Shown: positions 10,545 to 20,646 of the stretch, piece by piece
Position numbering within the stretch: position 1 is the first letter of the stretch
Layout: the number at the start of each line of letters is the position of its first letter
DNA from: Saccharomycopsis crataegensis
Taxonomy: Eukaryota > Ascomycota > Saccharomycetes > Ascoideales > Saccharomycopsidaceae
Assembly: GCF_037102585.1 (NCBI RefSeq)
Contig: NW_027043822.1
Coordinates: forward strand, 248,001 to 312,000
Length of the DNA stretch: 64,000 nt
Direction: 5' to 3'
Notes under the pieces: model-generated
What the model was told of the DNA's origin: nothing
Database searches by the model: none
What the model saw: the letters and a program-made list of their open reading frames with translations, nothing else
Position numbers and translations under genes: made by a program

Positions 10545-11173
10545 TCTTCTAGTATTTTTACTGTGGAAATTGGTGATAACCGGGAGTACTTCATTTTATT
10601 TTCTCTCCTTTATTTGTTGATGCGATTTTGTTGATTCTTTATAACATGATGGGTGAAATGAGGCGGTTTCCCTTAAATGAGGCGACAGAGTGTCTCAATG
10701 TGGGAGGAGCGGCGGGACTGTATCCTGCCAATTATATTTGGATAATATTTGTTGATCGGTGGTTCCATCCCTCATCATAATCGTCTATATTTTATTTTAT
10801 TTAGTTTATCCGTTGCCAATGGTGGGATTTCATTGTATTTTTGCCCATTGATGGTGATGGATGACATTTTTTTTTTCTTCTTCTTATCAACAATAGGAAA
10901 TTTATTGTGATTTTTGACAGGTTTTTGCCAGTATGCGGTTGTTGACAGATCGATAAGTGGGGGATTTCCTTAAAAAAACCACAAAATCCTTTTTCTCGAC
11001 CAGAAGCGATACTACCCCTATGGTGCCATCAGGGTCTGATTTGAGGCGACTTCGAGATTATCAACGTGAATCTTTTCGGGGTACGATCTTCCAACCCTCT
11101 TTAGCGTACAGCTGATCTCGCACTAGTTAGACCCAGTTGATTCATTCCTGTTTCCTCGCAATTCTTTCCAATT

Positions 11174-11180
11174 TGTTTCA
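11174..11180 (-). promoter_or_regulatory. candidate pheromone response element
   Basis: TGTTTCA on the plus strand reads TGAAACA on the coding strand of the FAR1-like gene, about 630 bases before its ATG. TGAAACA is the Ste12 consensus in S. cerevisiae. It is a single copy, expected by chance roughly once in several kilobases, so support is contextual only. Confidence 0.25.
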
Positions 11181-11218
11181 AATGACAATTCTCTTTTTTC
11201 TTTTTTCTTTTTCATCTA

Positions 11219-11221
<3 letters not shown>

Positions 11222-11252
<31 letters not shown>
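11222..11252. repeat. (TC)n microsatellite
   Basis: About fifteen uninterrupted TC units in the intergenic region upstream of the FAR1-like gene. Confidence 0.9.
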
Positions 11253-11255
<3 letters not shown>

Positions 11256-11827
11256 TTATTTACTTTTAATTGGTGATGTTGAAAGATTAAGGAAATTGCT
11301 TGACGGAGTATGTGAGTGATACAGCATAATTGACTCGCTTATAGCCTATTGTAACCAATACTCCGTTTAAATGCAGAATACTCTGACAAGGAAAAAAAAA
11401 AAAAGAGAATTGAATCAAATTTCCTTGTTTTGAAGTCCAAGATGTACGCATTTAATAGATAAGCGAAGAAAATCATGTTAGTAGTGTATGCAAGCTCAGG
11501 AAATTTCTCCATGCTACACAATAGTAAATAAGCAGGAAACTTTTGTGTATTTTATAAACAAGCCAACTACAACCCAAAATTTCATATATTGGAGCATTAC
11601 TGACTTTAAACAAGTGAGAGTTCCCTTCCTGTTAAACGAGTCTGGGACTTCTGTACCACTTGATATTTACAACTTTTTTTTTTTCAAATATACCATTAAA
11701 AAATGAAAAACTAAATAAAAAAATAGAATTTACATTAACTCAAAAATAATCAAAATGACTCAAACATTGTAATATATTAATATATCTATCTTGTTAATCA
11801 ATCTCTATAGACAAGATGATAATCATC

Positions 11828-12988
11828 CTAACTGTCTCCGAGCTTTTCCAACAAAGATGGCAACTTTTCCATTGGCAAGCCATTGTAAATGATTTGATAA
11901 GTAGACTCAAACAATGGGAATTCATGAGTGGCATTGTCGTTGGCCAACAAATCGTGAACTTCCTTGGTAGTAACAATACCTTGGGAAGATTGACCATTCA
12001 ACAATTTCTTTTCAGCTTCGACGGCAGAAGCACCGGTCTCTGCCATGAATTTACCAACTCTAACGTTTCTTCCCCCAGAACAGGTGGTGATCAAATCAGC
12101 AACCCCGGCAGATTCTTCGGTAAAAGTTTTTGGGTCGGAATCTGGGAAATACTTTTGGGCAAATTGGACAATTTCGATAAGCCCAATTCTCATAATCGCA
12201 GATTTGGCATTATCACCCCAGCCTAACCCTTCGACGAAACCGGCAGCCATGGCGACAACGTTCTTCAAGGCACCAGCAAGGGAAACACCAGCAACGTCAG
12301 CGACAACTCTCACGTGGAAGTATGGACGGTGGAAAAGCTTCTTCAACACAGACTTATCGACATCTTTGCCTGGTCCACGGAAGTCGCTTGGTTCATTGTA
12401 AGCCACGGTAGTTTCAGACCATTTTTGTTTGGCGACTTCTGGAGCCAAGTTGGCCCCGGAAAGGGCACCACAGTAAATTCCCAAGTTATCAGTGATGTAT
12501 GAACTCAACAATTTACAACCTTGAGGGGTGACATCCAACCCTTTCAAACAAGAAATCGCACGGGCAGTAGGTGGGACCTTACCTTTCAATTGTTTGCAGA
12601 CGTTACCCAAGAATTGATGAGGAATGTTGAAAACAATGATGTCGGCACCCTTGACGGTTTCGACGATGCTTGGTTCGGCAACGACATTGACAGGCAACTT
12701 GATGTTTGGCAAGTACTTGACGTTCTCGTGCTCGGTGTTGATGATCTCGGTTAATTTACGACCGTTGATTTTTTCTTCAAACACCCACATATGGACCAAA
12801 GGAGCAAAAAGCTTTGGGTTTTCGGCAGTGCTTTCGGCAACCACCTTGGCAATAGTAGTACCCCAGTTACCAGATCCGATGACACAGACCTTGTATGGCT
12901 TGGCTGGGAGCACCAACGAGGATGAAGCTGATTGGGTAGCGTTCAAGATCCCAGAGATTTGGCCGAGGCGCTGGGCGGTAGAAGACAT
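11828..12988 (-). CDS. GPD1: NAD-dependent glycerol-3-phosphate dehydrogenase
   Basis: 386 residues when started at the ATG at 12988, which aligns with the start of S. cerevisiae Gpd1 (MSSTAQRLGQISG against MSAAADRLNLTSG). It reduces dihydroxyacetone phosphate to glycerol-3-phosphate, the first step of glycerol synthesis, for osmotic adjustment and NADH reoxidation. Visible signatures are the Rossmann loop CVIGSGNWGTTIAKV, the FNIPHQFL segment, the catalytic-lysine region GALKNVV, and SAGVADLITTCSGGRN. The frame is open further upstream: a second ATG at 13114 would add 42 residues rich in Arg, His and hydroxylated residues with no acids, like a mitochondrial presequence, and a third at 13237 would read through a poly-A tract and is unlikely. 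One AGGGG stress motif lies at 13206-13210. Product certain; start choice uncertain. Confidence 0.95.
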   Translation of the reverse strand: MSSTAQRLGQISGILNATQSASSSLVLPAKPYKVCVIGSGNWGTTIAKVVAESTAENPKLFAPLVHMWVFEEKINGRKLTEIINTEHENVKYLPNIKLPVNVVAEPSIVETVKGADIIVFNIPHQFLGNVCKQLKGKVPPTARAISCLKGLDVTPQGCKLLSSYITDNLGIYCGALSGANLAPEVAKQKWSETTVAYNEPSDFRGPGKDVDKSVLKKLFHRPYFHVRVVADVAGVSLAGALKNVVAMAAGFVEGLGWGDNAKSAIMRIGLIEIVQFAQKYFPDSDPKTFTEESAGVADLITTCSGGRNVRVGKFMAETGASAVEAEKKLLNGQSSQGIVTTKEVHDLLANDNATHEFPLFESTYQIIYNGLPMEKLPSLLEKLGDS

Positions 12989-13572
12989 TGTGCGGAGATG
13001 ACTATAGCAGTGATTGTTGTAGCTGGATAGGTGATGACACGCGAGCAAGACGTTGTTATGAGTAGCGATAGAAGAGAAAGCTTGACGGTGGCGGATCAAC
13101 AACAACAACAGCATGAAACAAGAAGCGAAGATGCCCCAGAAAAAAAAAAAAAAAAATTGGCTCGTTTTTCTTTTTATTTGTGGTTTTTGCCCGGGTTGTG
13201 GGGGAAGGGGCCGGGTGATTCTGGGGGAGAGAGTCATACTAGATTATATCCTCTGTTATCACGTATGTATGTATATATGATATTATCCCGTATGGTGATT
13301 GCTATAGTTACTATGATCATTGGGTATTGTAATATTGGGTATATAATATAGAGCACAATCCATATCGATCATCTCCCCAAATAATTATCATCTGTGTATG
13401 TACACAACGGGGTCCGCTTTATCACCAATGACTCAAAAACTGATAACTACAATAATTAATATTACACAAAACTTCAATTAACACACCATCTCAAATAACG
13501 ATAGAAAAAATAGAAAACAGCTACATCACAGAAATGTAAAAAAAAAAAGAGACCACAAGTGTAATAACAATA
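12989..13572. other. GPD1 upstream region and ALG11 3' flank
   Basis: It contains the upstream open extension of GPD1 (to 13237), an A16 tract at about 13140-13156 and the downstream flank of ALG11. No separate gene is seen. Confidence 0.5.
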
Positions 13573-15438
13573 TTAATAGAGTTGCTCAACTTTCCCTTTC
13601 CGTTCTCTGTAATACACATCATAGTTTTTCAATACTTCCACATATTCACTCCATTGCCCATCAAATTTCGCATTGCTGAACTTATTTAAAACACATGCCT
13701 TACCGCGAGTTCTCATACCCATTGCTTCTTCATTGGATAATCCCATTGCCTCGCTGAAACATTGGTGCAATTCTTTGAATTCCCCTTGGGTCTCAAAATC
13801 AGGATCTTCGCTACTCTTGAAGAAAAACCCTGTACGATTACTATCGTTGGTTTCGCTGATCTTCAACTGACAACTTTTTTTATAATCCCATGGAACAGCA
13901 ATGTCCAAATATGGTCCAGCACTGGCATGGCTAATTGGGATAAGCCCGGATGCCATTGTTTCTACCACCGCAATTCCAAAATGTTCATTCCACATAGCAT
14001 TGATACCAAAAGAACTTTTTTGGAAATATTCCTTCACCGTTTCAAACGGAGCATCAAGAATAAATTCGACATGTTCATCGAGTCCCAATGATGATGCTAG
14101 AGCTCTGAGTGTTTGCACAAATTCACGATCTCTGTCATCACGAATCGACCCGATTAAAACTAGCTTAGGTTCTCCATCACCTTTGTAACTTTTAATGAAT
14201 TTCGAAAACTCTTTAATGATAATCGAATGTCTTTTTTCCGGTCTGAATTGTGCCAAACATAAAAAGATATCTTGTCTTTCACTACTTTCGTCGTCTTCAG
14301 ACAAGCATAAAACTCCATCTTCATTTTCAATTTCCTTGTCTTGACCATCGACTAAAGTTTCCGTAGAGCAGGGTGGATATAAAATTTTCATTCTCACTTG
14401 ATGTTCATTCTTTGATTCCCCATTAATAGCCCACCAAATTTTGTTTAAATGGTTGTAAGTCCAAGTCCCATTACACAAAGGAACATCAATAAAGTATCCG
14501 ACAAGAGAATAAACGGTGATGAAAATTCTCCAGTAAATCCATTTACCAATGATCTTCAATTTGCTGACAGTTCCTGATGAGCCTCGCAATTGAACCACAA
14601 GCTTATGCAACATGTCCAGCTGAATTACCGGGAAGTGTGTATACGATAAGATTGGAATTTTCAATAGATAGCTAATAATTGGATAAGCAAATGGGTACCC
14701 CATAGTATCGACCCAAACATCAGGAGGAAGCGCAAGACAAGCTTCGAGAGACAAAATGATCGATCCGAGCGCTTGACCCAACAAAGTAAACCGCTTCCAA
14801 TAGTTGCCATCGACAAATCGACGATTATTGAGATAAATGAATACCACTCTAGAAGTTTGTAATTTCAAATTGAATCTTTTTGAAACATTGGCAATTATTT
14901 CTTCTGGCGTGGCATCCTTGGTGTCTGCGGTATAAATCACAGCAATATGACGGCTAGATAGCTTCAATGTCTGATAAACCGCTTGCCAAAGAACCCTTTC
15001 CCCACCGCCACCAGCATTACAATACGGATGGAAGAAACCAAAAATGAGCTTTCTATCATCATCGTCAACTCTTCTGGCACTCATTTCGCCGAAGAACTCA
15101 TTGTAAGTCGCTTCATCTTTAATGTCTTCATCTTGCAACCTGATGAAATTGTAATCGGTGTCATTAGTAGAATAAGCAGATGGATTCTTAGCACCAAACA
15201 AAATTCGACGTCTATAAGCCCCAAGCTTCACCCCAAGACGTTTCTTACTGAGTCTTTTCGTGGCTTTGTTGCTCTTAATCACTTTAATAATCTTCTGCTT
15301 GTAATGAAGCGATGGCACAAAGAAGAATCGGTTGAGTACCGGACCTATTGAGTATAGAATAACCCCAATTAGGAGGGTTGCGGTGAAAACCACCTTTCCT
15401 AAGTTTTCAAGTGTCTCTTTTGTCTCTGGTGATACCAT
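13573..15438 (-). CDS. ALG11: GDP-Man:dolichol-oligosaccharide alpha-1,2-mannosyltransferase
   Basis: 621 residues from the ATG at 15438; the frame extends seven codons further but only to a TTG. Alg11 adds the fourth and fifth mannoses to the lipid-linked oligosaccharide on the cytosolic face of the ER. An N-terminal membrane anchor (about 13-37) precedes the hallmark HPYCNAGGGGERVLW motif, with YTHFPVIQLDML, and the GT-B C-terminal EX7E region NEHFGIAVVETMASG. It is longer than S. cerevisiae Alg11 (548), mostly because of acidic insertions (EIENEDG, SEDDESSERQ). It lies head to tail with GPD1 at a gap of about 0.6 kb. Confidence 0.95.
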   Translation of the reverse strand: MVSPETKETLENLGKVVFTATLLIGVILYSIGPVLNRFFFVPSLHYKQKIIKVIKSNKATKRLSKKRLGVKLGAYRRRILFGAKNPSAYSTNDTDYNFIRLQDEDIKDEATYNEFFGEMSARRVDDDDRKLIFGFFHPYCNAGGGGERVLWQAVYQTLKLSSRHIAVIYTADTKDATPEEIIANVSKRFNLKLQTSRVVFIYLNNRRFVDGNYWKRFTLLGQALGSIILSLEACLALPPDVWVDTMGYPFAYPIISYLLKIPILSYTHFPVIQLDMLHKLVVQLRGSSGTVSKLKIIGKWIYWRIFITVYSLVGYFIDVPLCNGTWTYNHLNKIWWAINGESKNEHQVRMKILYPPCSTETLVDGQDKEIENEDGVLCLSEDDESSERQDIFLCLAQFRPEKRHSIIIKEFSKFIKSYKGDGEPKLVLIGSIRDDRDREFVQTLRALASSLGLDEHVEFILDAPFETVKEYFQKSSFGINAMWNEHFGIAVVETMASGLIPISHASAGPYLDIAVPWDYKKSCQLKISETNDSNRTGFFFKSSEDPDFETQGEFKELHQCFSEAMGLSNEEAMGMRTRGKACVLNKFSNAKFDGQWSEYVEVLKNYDVYYRERKGKVEQLY

Positions 15439-15875
15439 ATTTATACCATTTATAAGCAAAAGAAGGGGATTATGTTTATACTTGTGTGTGGTCTCTTTTT
15501 AATTATTATTATTATTGTATTTGGGGACCGCAAATCACAGTTGAATTTTGAAAAGAATTCGAATCTGAAGTAGAATATTAACTGTTGCTAATGAGATGAT
15601 TGGGTGTAATTGGTGGCACACCCAATTCAATGATTGCAGTTGTCTTTTTTTTTTTTTTGGCTAACGGGGCACCGTAGTTTTTATATGCGGTAATACTCCC
15701 AACATGATGGGGAGGTATTTAATGTAATTAATCTATTTAATAAATAGACTTACCAGTGAATACTTACAACTCTGAATAATGGCATTACTAGGAAATAAAT
15801 CTATCGATATTATAGGTGTATAAATAAGGAGAGGGGGGGATAATCGGAAGAAACAATACTTTGTCACAATATCCA
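15439..15875. other. intergenic, ALG11 promoter
   Basis: AT-rich with a T13 run near 15646-15658 and a short ATT repeat. No gene or clear motif is seen. Confidence 0.4.
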
Positions 15876-16907
15876 TTATCTGAGAAGAGGACGGGCTTTA
15901 GAACTCTTGCCTTCAGAACTAGAAGATTGCTTGCTTTTCAACTCAGGATTCATAACAGATTCTACTCTCGGAATAGTCACATAATTATCACATGCTAAAG
16001 CAAATAAATATAGCCCTCCAATGAACAAAAATATAAAAAGGATCAAAAATCTAGAGCTTGGTTTACGCCACCACTTTCTATTACTTTTTCTCAAAACCAC
16101 TTTTTCTTGTTTATGAGAACGTGCTCTTATTGATGATATATGCTTGGCTGGTCTAGGGGATATGAATGGAGTTGAAGAATTGCTAAGGAACGGTGATGAG
16201 GAAGTAGAGAAACTCGATTTCTCATCATAATATTGACCAAGTATCGGGGACACAGTCTTTTCAGATGCATTATCGCCAGTATCTAGTGTGAATGGGTTTC
16301 CTAATTCTGGTGACATCATTAACAAACTTTCGGGTGATGAACAAGTAGGTTCTTTTTGTAGTTGACGCTGTGAGGGTGTGGATAATGGCGAAAATGTTTG
16401 CGGTGAAGAGGAGGATGATAATGATGATGACGATGAGCAAGAGTAATATGAAGGTGATTTCGATGTTGGTACCTTTGTGTCAATTCCATGTTGTGATCTA
16501 AAGTATTTTTCCTTTAAAGCATTACGTTCTAAAGTGATCAAGCTTTTGAATAATGCGAAATCTTGGTTGTCTTGATCAAGCTGTGCCATTAATTTTTGAA
16601 TTTGCTGATCTCTGAAATATTCAGTTTCTTCGTCAACATCGTGGTCTGGAAACTGTTTCATTCTTAGCAAAGATTTGATCAACTGTTCTCGTTGTTCAAA
16701 CAATTTCGAGATACGTTGAATGACCGCCACTTCATTGGCAGTAGCTACCAACGTAACCCAGTTTTGGAAAGAGCTAAGCTTAACTAATTCGATAATACAA
16801 GTTTTTTGCAATCTGAGGACCCTGCACTTGAGACTTGTGAAAGTCTTTGACTGGTTACGATCTATTTGGATATTGAGCACGGAAGTGGTATCTTGCAACA
16901 CAGACAT
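15876..16907 (-). CDS. unrecognised coiled-coil protein with C-terminal membrane anchor
   Basis: 343 residues from the ATG at 16907. I do not recognise the family. The N-terminal half is helical and charged (ISKLFEQREQLIKSLLRMKQF, then LMAQLDQDNQDFALFKSL), suggesting a coiled coil at about 60-135. A Ser/Pro-rich low-complexity linker follows. A basic patch (RKSNRKWWRKPSSR) directly precedes one hydrophobic segment (about 277-301, FLILFIFLFIGGLYLFALA), leaving about 40 residues after the membrane. The topology suggests a cytosolic head on an organelle or plasma membrane, like tethering or SNARE-associated proteins, but no SNARE motif is seen. Function unknown. Confidence 0.78.
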   Translation of the reverse strand: MSVLQDTTSVLNIQIDRNQSKTFTSLKCRVLRLQKTCIIELVKLSSFQNWVTLVATANEVAVIQRISKLFEQREQLIKSLLRMKQFPDHDVDEETEYFRDQQIQKLMAQLDQDNQDFALFKSLITLERNALKEKYFRSQHGIDTKVPTSKSPSYYSCSSSSSLSSSSSPQTFSPLSTPSQRQLQKEPTCSSPESLLMMSPELGNPFTLDTGDNASEKTVSPILGQYYDEKSSFSTSSSPFLSNSSTPFISPRPAKHISSIRARSHKQEKVVLRKSNRKWWRKPSSRFLILFIFLFIGGLYLFALACDNYVTIPRVESVMNPELKSKQSSSSEGKSSKARPLLR

Positions 16908-18299
16908 TGGAAAAGTTGATTTATTTTTTATTTATATTTTATTTTTCTTTGAATAGAATGCTTCTATTATGATTAAAAGCCACACTGACATATATGTTCA
17001 TGTATTCAGTGCGAAATATTGAAGGATCTATGTTGGTTTAAATATATTTTCGATCACCAAATGTAGCACAAAGGGTATCTGTCAACGGAAAAAAATAAGG
17101 AGGGTCATATTCCCATATTCTAGCTTGCTTTGGAGAGTTTTAATCTTACGGTAACAGGGTAGCAGTAGTGGATATTCAGTGTATCATAATAAAACAATCC
17201 ATTATTTTTTGTTGTACCTCGCTGTTGAAAGATCATAAAATCTTTTTATGCATGCTGGCGATCGTTTCATGTTGGCGAAAGTTTCACATTTGGGGGATAT
17301 CGCGGATCGTTACCAGCAAGACACTGCTGGTAGCGAGCAGTGAAAAGTCCCTTACTTTAAAATTATCATATTAATGACATATCCAAATGAAATAAACTCA
17401 TGCTTTATTAATGAAACATGTTTGTTTTGTTTTGTTTTGCTTTGCTTTGCCTTTTTTTTTTTTTTCCACTTTTCTATTGCCTTATCTGTTTGTTTGTTTT
17501 CATTTGTCAATCAAGGATTCAGAAAAATCCCAATTCCAACAGGATTTTGAGAAAAGTGTCGTCATTTATATGATTATATAAAATACACTCTAATCAATCT
17601 GTATTAGTAACAATTTTTACAAACACCTTCAAGGTGTAAATATATCTTGGAAAATTGGGCAGTTTCAAACATCCTTGATTATGCTGCACCACTAGTCACA
17701 AAAACAACAGCAGCAGTGAGAGGACACACCGATTCCACTAGAATCATACTAGATGAGCAAATCCAATAATTGCAGCAATAGTTCAGAAAAAAAATGTTTG
17801 CTACGTTCTAAAAAAAAAAACAAAAAACAAATTGCTTACAAAATATTACTTGCTCAGCAACAGTATGTATGATTTTAGCAAAGAATAAGTTAGGTATGGA
17901 TTCCTATATTTGTTTATCCATAGAGGTAGAGTACTAGTATAAATGGGAAGAAGTTTCTAACCTTCTACTTGTTGAAGTATCGTGGTAGTGTTGCAAAAGT
18001 AAGGATCAGTTCGAGCAGTTAGGGTATGAACTGTCTTCAAAGATGTTATAACTTGTTTATGAGCTGTATATTGTTATCAACGGTCGCTAAGCCTTCAACT
18101 ATATGAAATACTTCCAAGAAATACTTGGATAAAACTAGTATACTTGTGAAGAACCCACATGCATGCCGGGTCTTTTATTATTGCGGGTAAGCGCAACCAG
18201 ATTATTTTTCACACGGAGAAAAAAAAAAAAAAAATTAAGGTGGGTGGATGTTATATATTATCATTATCTTAAGTTAGCCTCATCAAATAATAAATCACC
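16908..18299. other. long divergent intergenic region
   Basis: It lies between a minus-strand gene start and PAM17. It holds an 8-bp perfect inverted repeat (17311-17332), a TTTTG/TTTGC pentamer run near 17420-17455 and several A runs. I looked for tRNA A and B boxes and LTR-like ends and found none convincing. Confidence 0.4.
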
Positions 18300-18908
18300 A
18301 TGTTCAGCCGTTTTGTGGGCCTTACTGGCTTCAGAAGCACTGGTATCATCTCCCGCGCTACTTTTGCCCGTATCAACACCATCAATAGCATTGCTAGAAG
18401 AAACTTTTCTCGTAGCACTGTTCGTCTCCAAGAATCTGTCAGTGCTGCTAAACCACAATTGAAATGGAACGAATTTCTCAAACTTAGAAAGCAAGAGCGC
18501 CGTATCAATATGGTCTCATCTATTTTCACTGCCTGGATCGGGGCCTCCGTTGGTCTTGCCTATGTTTCACAACTTGAGATGGACTTGTCATTCCAGATCT
18601 ATGGATTTGATCCAATTCTTGTGATGTGTGTTGCGTTAATCAGTTGTGGTGCCTTGGGTTTCTTATCTGGTCCTTTGGTCGGATCCACATTATTCAAAGC
18701 TAAAAACAAAGGGGTGTTGAAATTATACGAACAAAAGAACTCCACCTTCTTGAAGCACATCATCAAGAACAGAGTCGATGCTTCCAGACAAAGTTTCTCC
18801 AATCCAGTACCAGATTTCTACGGAGAAAAAATCACCAGTTTGAAGGATTACAAGCAATGGTTGAGGGATTGCAATGCTTATAGAAGAAAAACCACCGATT
18901 TCATTTAG
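18300..18908 (+). CDS. PAM17: Pam17, subunit of the TIM23 import motor (PAM)
   Basis: 202 residues from the ATG at 18300, close to the roughly 197 of S. cerevisiae Pam17. It has an Arg/Ser-rich amphipathic presequence (first 45 residues, ending near RNFSRST) and two membrane spans (about 73-93 and 105-130: VSSIFTAWIGASVGLAYVSQL, LVMCVALISCGALGFLSG). The conserved tail FYGEKITSLKDYKQWLRDCNAYRRK follows. The protein sits in the mitochondrial inner membrane and organises the Pam18-Pam16 J-complex at TIM23 during matrix import. Intronless and intact. It is transcribed in the same direction as the next two genes but with wide spacing, so each probably has its own promoter. Confidence 0.95.
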   Translation: MFSRFVGLTGFRSTGIISRATFARINTINSIARRNFSRSTVRLQESVSAAKPQLKWNEFLKLRKQERRINMVSSIFTAWIGASVGLAYVSQLEMDLSFQIYGFDPILVMCVALISCGALGFLSGPLVGSTLFKAKNKGVLKLYEQKNSTFLKHIIKNRVDASRQSFSNPVPDFYGEKITSLKDYKQWLRDCNAYRRKTTDFI

Positions 18909-19621
18909 ATCAACAAGTTATTTTCAAAGAGGGGCTTTGAAGGGACTTTAATAATAATGTGTATATGGCAAAATGTACAAAATCCAGAGAATTGAATATT
19001 CCTTTATTTTTGATTTGATTGGAGCTCTCTTCACATCTTCCGCTCTTCGAATTCCTTTTTCTTTTTCTTTTTTTTTTCTCTTCTTCTATCCTTTGCTCTT
19101 CGTGCTCCATCCCCCTTTCAGTGATCAAGGTATTGTAAATAGATCGTTTTAATGAATATGATTGTTATGAATTCTATTAATCTGTATCTTTAATTGAATT
19201 ATGTATTATGATAATTAGTATATCTCAGATTTAATTTTTGAAACATGTAAAACAGACTAGTTACAAGTTTTTGAACTTCCAAACTCTATGATGGTGTCCT
19301 TGGATAGGCGAGAAGTCTAATGATAATTTACATTATTTTTTTTGAAACTCAAGCTATCCTGATTTTGTGGCAGATTCCTATTTTGATCAATTAAAAAGGA
19401 AAAAAAAAAAAAAGACAAAGTTATAACTAGAAGATGAGTATTCTGAATTGTGGCTTCAAAAATGACCTGTATTTTTTTCATGTTTCAGGAAATCCGCATT
19501 ATATAAAGAGGCTCTCCTATTAATGAGGGGGAGGGGGGTTTTCATATAAATACTTTAACACATATTTATTTTGATTTTCATTTTATCGTCATTTGACTTC
19601 CTTTATCTCTAATCATTTTGG
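18909..19621. other. intergenic
   Basis: 3' flank of PAM17 and promoter of the next gene. It has T and A runs (19068-19077, 19397-19413) and a TATATAAA-like stretch at about 19500. Nothing else is seen. Confidence 0.4.
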
Positions 19622-20293
19622 ATGTCCCGACCAACTACACCAGTATCACAGATAAAGTACAACTTTGGGCATCAGAGTTCCAGCAGTTTGGATTTTTCAG
19701 GAGATGGGAGCGATAAGATAATCTGTGACACTATTGCACTATCAACTGGTAAGGTTCATCGATTACTGGATGAGAAACTAAAAGAATTAAGAAAATATGG
19801 CAAGAAATTGAACTTGGAAGCTTACAAACAGGAAGGACCAACCACGCAAAAAAAGATGAAAAGAGAGATTGTTTGGCAAGATAATAATATTAAAGCAATG
19901 ATAAACGATACTCACAAGAAAACAGCCTTGGAAAAAGCTAAAACATTCAAGAAAATAGAATCAACAGATTTTAAAAAATCTTCGGTCTCATCATCATCAG
20001 AATCTACACTAGTAGAAGGGGTGTCATTTGAAACCTCTTTGGGTGATCAAGAAGGGGGGAATATGAAGCACCCCAGCCACTGTCTGACCCCTGACTCTAA
20101 CATTCTTGGATCTCGTAAGAGAAAGCGGTTATTTGAAGAAACGGTCAACACAGAGGATAAAGATATAGAGCTTTCGTGGTCCACAAAGAGAAAGAAGGTA
20201 TTTGGGGATTCGAAAGTGTTTCTTGCAACTTCTATTCTATCCTGTGCGTATGGTGTTTGTTCTAAAGCTTTGGAACTATATGGAAAAAGGTAA
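19622..20293 (+). CDS. unrecognised basic protein, 223 aa
   Basis: Start ATG at 19622, stop at 20291-20293. I do not recognise it. It is Ser/Lys-rich and largely disordered, with a helical charged segment (VHRLLDEKLKELRKYGKKL, about 45-62). Two clusters look like nuclear localisation signals (SRKRKRLF about 163-170, TKRKKVF about 190-196). A C-terminal hydrophobic stretch follows (FLATSILSCAYGVCSKALELYG). Codon use resembles the neighbours, which supports it being real, but short disordered reading frames are easily over-called. Confidence 0.65.
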   Translation: MSRPTTPVSQIKYNFGHQSSSSLDFSGDGSDKIICDTIALSTGKVHRLLDEKLKELRKYGKKLNLEAYKQEGPTTQKKMKREIVWQDNNIKAMINDTHKKTALEKAKTFKKIESTDFKKSSVSSSSESTLVEGVSFETSLGDQEGGNMKHPSHCLTPDSNILGSRKRKRLFEETVNTEDKDIELSWSTKRKKVFGDSKVFLATSILSCAYGVCSKALELYGKR

Positions 20294-20646
20294 TTGTTAC
20301 AATTGTTCAGCAATAGTTATTTGAATATATATCTTGTTAATATATCTCATAAATATATACAAACGATGCCTCCCTGGTTTACATATATATATCACGTAAC
20401 TTCCTCCTGAAGTAGTGCGCTTTTCATGCATGGTTGTGAGGGATGGTGCGACCGCATTTCTAGAAAATTCGCTGAGTGCGGAAGGACAAGAAAAAAAAAT
20501 ATAAAATAATTGACCATTTTTCCTCCCCCACCCACCCAGCATATCGTATCCATAGGTGTGTGCTACATTTAATAATAGTAAACTAATATCCATTGGGCAT
20601 CTGTTTCAAAAAAAAAATAATAGTAAATAGTTATTGAATTCGAATC
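20294..20646. other. STI1 promoter region
   Basis: 353 bases containing the heat-shock element listed separately, an A9 tract just before the start codon and a TATATATATC stretch near 20385. Confidence 0.6.
20458..20470 (+). promoter_or_regulatory. perfect heat-shock element upstream of STI1
   Basis: TTCTAGAAAATTC holds three perfectly spaced inverted pentamer cores (TTC at 20458, GAA at 20463, TTC at 20468), the minimal Hsf1 site. It lies 177 bases before the STI1 ATG. STI1 is a known Hsf1 target in yeast, so sequence and context agree. Confidence 0.8.

Larger units (their letters stand above)
10545..11827. other. intergenic between FAR1-like promoter and GPD1 3' end
   Basis: No gene recognised. 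It contains a (TC)n tract, several A/T runs and one pheromone-response-like heptamer (11174-11180). Short frames here have no recognisable content. Confidence 0.45.

Noticed and set aside
11475-11490. TACTAAC on the minus strand downstream of GPD1
   Set aside because: GPD1 is complete without it and no exon follows.
13115-13237. GPD1 start at 13237
   Set aside because: It would encode a Phe run from a poly-A/T tract typical of a yeast leader; two downstream ATGs are better.
17930-18160. Possible solo LTR or tRNA-like sequence (TGTTGAAGT start, AGTTCGAGC box)
   Set aside because: No matching terminal inverted bases, target duplication, or paired A and B boxes with a foldable cloverleaf.
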